From a bacterium (GTDB lineage: Bacteria > Blakebacterota > Blakebacteria > Blakebacterales > Blakebacteraceae), in NCBI GenBank assembly GCA_025774615.1, contig JALGVQ010000049.1, positions 1-16,960 on the forward strand: a stretch of DNA of 16,960 nucleotides, written 5' to 3'. Shown in pieces: positions 14,933 through 16,960 of the stretch. The position numbers were made by a program, and so were the translations under genes. Position 1 is the stretch's first letter. Each line of letters begins with the position of its first letter. Under the pieces are notes generated by a model that was given only the letters and a program-made list of their open reading frames with translations, did no database searches and was not told the origin of the DNA.

Positions 14933-15840
14933 AGGCCGAAGAGAAGCAGCAGCACTCCCCCCCCCCACCGATCCAACTTCTTCCCGATCGCAAGCAGGAG
15001 AAGGGCGATGACCCCGAATCCCGTCATGATCAGTATATCGGGTGTCGCTGTTCCCGGATCGACTCCGATGGGGCGCACCAGCGCGGTGAGACCGAGGATC
15101 GCGAGTACATTGAAGACGCTCGATCCGACCAGGTTCCCAAGAACCAGATCACTCTCATGCTTCGCGGCAGCGACAACACAGCTCGCCAGTTCCGGCAGAC
15201 TCGTACCCAGAGCCACCACGGTCAGTCCGATGATCCGCTCCGAGATACCGAGCGAGGTCGCGATATCGATCGCACCGATCACCAGCCACCTGGCGCCGAT
15301 GACCAGCACCGCGATACCCGCGGCGATCTCCAGAAGCGATCGCATGACCCGCCCCGCGACTTTCTCTTCATTCAACCGTCGATCTTCCGCGGCCGCTTCT
15401 GTCCTGCGGTTCTGATAGATGGCCACCAGATAGACACCGAGCAGCATAATGAGGAAGAGACCTTCCAGCCGGTCGATCTCTCCGTCGGGCACCAGGAGAA
15501 GGAGCAGCGCGCAGACCGCGATCATGAAGGGAAGTTCGCGCTTGAGGAAGGATCGCGTCGTCGTGATGGCATGGATGAGAGCGACGATGCCGAGGACGGC
15601 ACCGATATTGAGAATGTTCGATCCGATGACATTCCCCATCACCACACCGGGGGCGTCCTTCAGGGCCGCGACGAGGGATGCGGCCAGTTCAGGGGCAGAG
15701 GTACCGAACGCCACCACGGTCAGTCCGACCACGATCTGCCGTATCCCCAGCACACGGGAAAAACGCACCGCGCCGCGTACGAGGAATTCACCTCCGATAT
15801 ACAGACCGATGATGCCGCCGATAATGGTGAGGATCTGCAT
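14908..15840 (-). CDS. Ca2+/Na+:cation antiporter (CaCA family, YrbG-like)
   Basis: Inner-membrane antiporter expected to expel Ca2+ in exchange for Na+ or H+. About ten hydrophobic segments are arranged in two inverted halves. The two ion-binding alpha repeats are intact: GLTVVAFGTSAPELAASLVAA followed by GNVIGSNILNIG in the first half, and GLTVVALGTSLPELASCVVAA followed by GNLVGSSVFNVLAILG in the second. A charged cytoplasmic loop (NRRTEAAAEDRRLNEEK) separates the halves. I chose the ATG at 15840 (310 residues, MQILTIIGG...). A TTG at 15876 would add 12 hydrophilic residues but falls in the loop of a strong hairpin and has no ribosome binding site. It lies about 100 bases after the MacB-type permease gene and may be co-transcribed with it. 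A 10-base G run is present near its 3' end. Confidence 0.92.
   Translation of the reverse strand: MQILTIIGGIIGLYIGGEFLVRGAVRFSRVLGIRQIVVGLTVVAFGTSAPELAASLVAALKDAPGVVMGNVIGSNILNIGAVLGIVALIHAITTTRSFLKRELPFMIAVCALLLLLVPDGEIDRLEGLFLIMLLGVYLVAIYQNRRTEAAAEDRRLNEEKVAGRVMRSLLEIAAGIAVLVIGARWLVIGAIDIATSLGISERIIGLTVVALGTSLPELASCVVAAAKHESDLVLGNLVGSSVFNVLAILGLTALVRPIGVDPGTATPDILIMTGFGVIALLLLAIGKKLDRWGGGVLLLLFGLYLLYILG
14957..14966. repeat. Ten-base homopolymer C/G tract inside the antiporter gene
   Basis: Ten consecutive C on the plus strand (G on the coding strand) encode the Trp-Gly-Gly-Gly of the antiporter's last loop. It is the longest homopolymer in the window; other G/C runs in coding regions reach 7-8. 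The frame is intact as given, but such tracts slip during replication and are error-prone in sequencing. Confidence 0.8.
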
Positions 15841-15863
15841 CCTGCTGATCTGTCCCCCTGGCA

Positions 15864-15889
15864 CACCGTTCCGCAATCACGGAGCGGTG
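15864..15889. repeat. 10-bp hairpin between permease and antiporter genes
   Basis: CACCGTTCCG (15864-15873) and CGGAGCGGTG (15880-15889) pair at 9 of 10 positions, the tenth pairing as G-T wobble in RNA, around a 6-base loop. It lies on the minus-strand transcript after the permease stop and 23 bases before the antiporter ATG. There is no T-run on either side, so a simple terminator is unlikely; a leader or mRNA-processing hairpin fits better. Confidence 0.55.
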
Positions 15890-15939
15890 CACATTGTCGA
15901 GTGATGCCGAGTGGATCGCTTCAGCAGGATACGGCGGGA

Positions 15940-16960
15940 TTATTCGTAGCGCAACGCATCCACAGGATCGAGGCGGGATGCCCTCCGTGCGGGATAGACA
16001 CCGAAGAAGATCCCGATGAGGGCGGAGAAGGCGATGGCGCCACCTGCGACCTGCAGGTTCACGACAGCGATGAACGGTTCACCGGAGAGGTTCGATATCA
16101 GCAGGGCAAGTCCCTGACCGAGCACCCACCCTCCTACCAGTCCCAGGGCTCCCCCCACAACCGAAAGGACGATCGCTTCCAGAAGGAACTGGATCATGAT
16201 GTCTGACCGGCGCGCTCCGACCGCCTTGCGGATACCCACTTCCCTGGTACGCTCAGTCACCGAGACCAGCATGATGTTCATGATCCCTATCCCGCCGACC
16301 AGCAGTGAGATGCCGGCGATCCCGCCAAAGACCAGCTTCATGATAAGGATCACCTGGTTGATCTCTTCCATCGCCTGGTCAGCGGTCTCGATCGCAAAGT
16401 CCTTCCCGTAGCGATGATAGCGCCGCATCGTCTTGCGGACACCGGCGACAACCGTCTGGGTGTCGACGCCCAGTTCGGCGCGGATCTGGAGCAGATCTAA
16501 CCGGTCGCGACCGGTCATCCGCTTCTGCAGTGTTGTGATCGGCACCACGGCCATGTCGTCGAAGTCTTCATCCATGATCCGTTTCGACTCCATCACACCG
16601 ATCACATCGTATCGCTGCCTGTTGATCTTCACCTCCTGGCCGACCGGATTCTCTTCCCCGAAGAGATCGGTGGCGAGGTCGGGTCCCAGGATGACAACTT
16701 TACGCCAGCGAGACATGTCGGCCTCGTTGATCCATCGTCCCCTGTCGATATGCCAGTCCATCGCCTCATTGAAGGTAAGCGTGGCTCCCGTGATCTGGCT
16801 GTTTGTTGAGACTTTGCCCCTGCGGAATCCTGCGCCTGTACGCGCGTGCGGGATCACACTCCTCACATCGGGAACTTCTTCAAGGATCCGATCGATATCC
16901 TCCATGACCAGGTGATCGTCGTGAAGGCGGCGGATCCAGCGGCCCTCGTCATCCCGGTAA
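15940..16960 (-). CDS. MacB/FtsX-type ABC transporter permease, C-terminal part (cut by window edge)
   Basis: Inner-membrane permease of the MacB type, which works with a separate or fused ATPase in mechanotransmission-type export of substrates across the envelope. The window holds part of the MacB_PCD periplasmic domain (TGATLTFNEAMDWHIDRGRW..., VGQEVKINRQRYDVIGVM), then three transmembrane helices. The signature stretch VGGIGIMNIMLVSVTERTREVGIRKAVGARRSDI and the closing PARRASRLDPVDALRYE are diagnostic of this family. The frame is open through 16960 (upstream residues include DDEGRWIRRLHDDHLV), so the ATG at 16905 is internal, not the true start. The first helix and the N-terminal periplasmic part lie beyond the right edge, and so presumably do any ATPase and membrane-fusion partner. 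Confidence 0.92.
   Translation of the reverse strand, partial: YRDDEGRWIRRLHDDHLVMEDIDRILEEVPDVRSVIPHARTGAGFRRGKVSTNSQITGATLTFNEAMDWHIDRGRWINEADMSRWRKVVILGPDLATDLFGEENPVGQEVKINRQRYDVIGVMESKRIMDEDFDDMAVVPITTLQKRMTGRDRLDLLQIRAELGVDTQTVVAGVRKTMRRYHRYGKDFAIETADQAMEEINQVILIMKLVFGGIAGISLLVGGIGIMNIMLVSVTERTREVGIRKAVGARRSDIMIQFLLEAIVLSVVGGALGLVGGWVLGQGLALLISNLSGEPFIAVVNLQVAGGAIAFSALIGIFFGVYPARRASRLDPVDALRYE

Noticed and set aside
15864-15889. Rho-independent terminator after the permease gene
   Set aside because: The stem is strong but no T-run follows it on either strand, so I list it as a hairpin only.
15157-16206. Long plus-strand open frame of 349 codons across the antiporter and permease genes
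   Set aside because: It is antisense to two well-identified genes, is extremely rich in Asp, Gln, His and Arg with no domain pattern, and has no ribosome binding site. This is the usual shadow of GC-rich membrane-protein genes.
1-16960. CRISPR array, mobile element, tRNA, rRNA or prophage
   Set aside because: No regularly spaced repeats, transposase or integrase motifs, clover-leaf sequences, conserved rRNA stretches or phage genes were seen on reading both strands.

Overview
This window looks like a piece of chromosome from a diderm (outer-membrane) bacterium of moderately high GC content using the standard genetic code. The evidence is a TonB-dependent receptor with an N-terminal carboxypeptidase-regulatory-like domain, two lipoproteins, a BamE-like protein and a very large protein with an Omp85-like barrel. 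A secreted protease-like domain fused to a beta-propeller and an outer-membrane barrel, and a carboxypeptidase-regulatory-type TonB receptor, recall the FCB superphylum and neighbouring candidate phyla such as Gemmatimonadota or Zixibacteria. That placement is inference from gene style, not a phylogenetic result. Coding density is very high. No rRNA, tRNA, CRISPR array, insertion sequence, phage gene or integration site was seen, and no gap exceeds 300 bases.

Layout, left to right. (1) Positions 11-3777, minus strand: a four-gene run read right to left. It encodes a membrane-anchored BamE-like protein, an exported barrel-like protein, a small lipoprotein that apparently uses an ACG start, and a TonB-dependent receptor. 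(2) 3890-4669, plus strand: an exported DUF3108-like protein, divergent from run 1. (3) 4692-6591, minus strand: a tightly coupled trio of lipoprotein, two-helix membrane protein and a K+-channel/RCK (TrkA-N/TrkA-C) protein with a non-canonical selectivity filter. (4) 6783-8698, plus strand: the biotin transporter bioY followed 11 bases later by an exported M20-family amidohydrolase of the carbamoylase/allantoate-amidohydrolase type. A divergent promoter region with a weak BirA-like operator precedes bioY. (5) 8732-11278, minus strand: a membrane-anchored penicillin-acylase-family Ntn hydrolase. (6) 11507-14932, plus strand: the 1141-residue metallopeptidase / beta-propeller / Omp85-like fusion. 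(7) 14908-15840, minus strand: a Ca2+/cation antiporter whose 3' end overlaps the 3' end of gene 6 by 25 bases. (8) 15940 to the right edge, minus strand: the C-terminal part of a MacB/FtsX-type ABC permease, cut off by the window.

How the genes may work together: the common theme is the cell envelope, namely outer-membrane uptake, envelope lipoproteins, ion movement, extracytoplasmic amide hydrolysis and export. The bioY/M20 pair suggests, without proof, that amidase action outside the cytoplasm is linked to vitamin uptake. The most unusual items are the protease-propeller-barrel fusion, the GYRE channel filter with its two uncharacterised operon partners, the exported carbamoylase-type enzyme behind bioY, and the lipoprotein whose signal peptide is only complete if translation starts at ACG.
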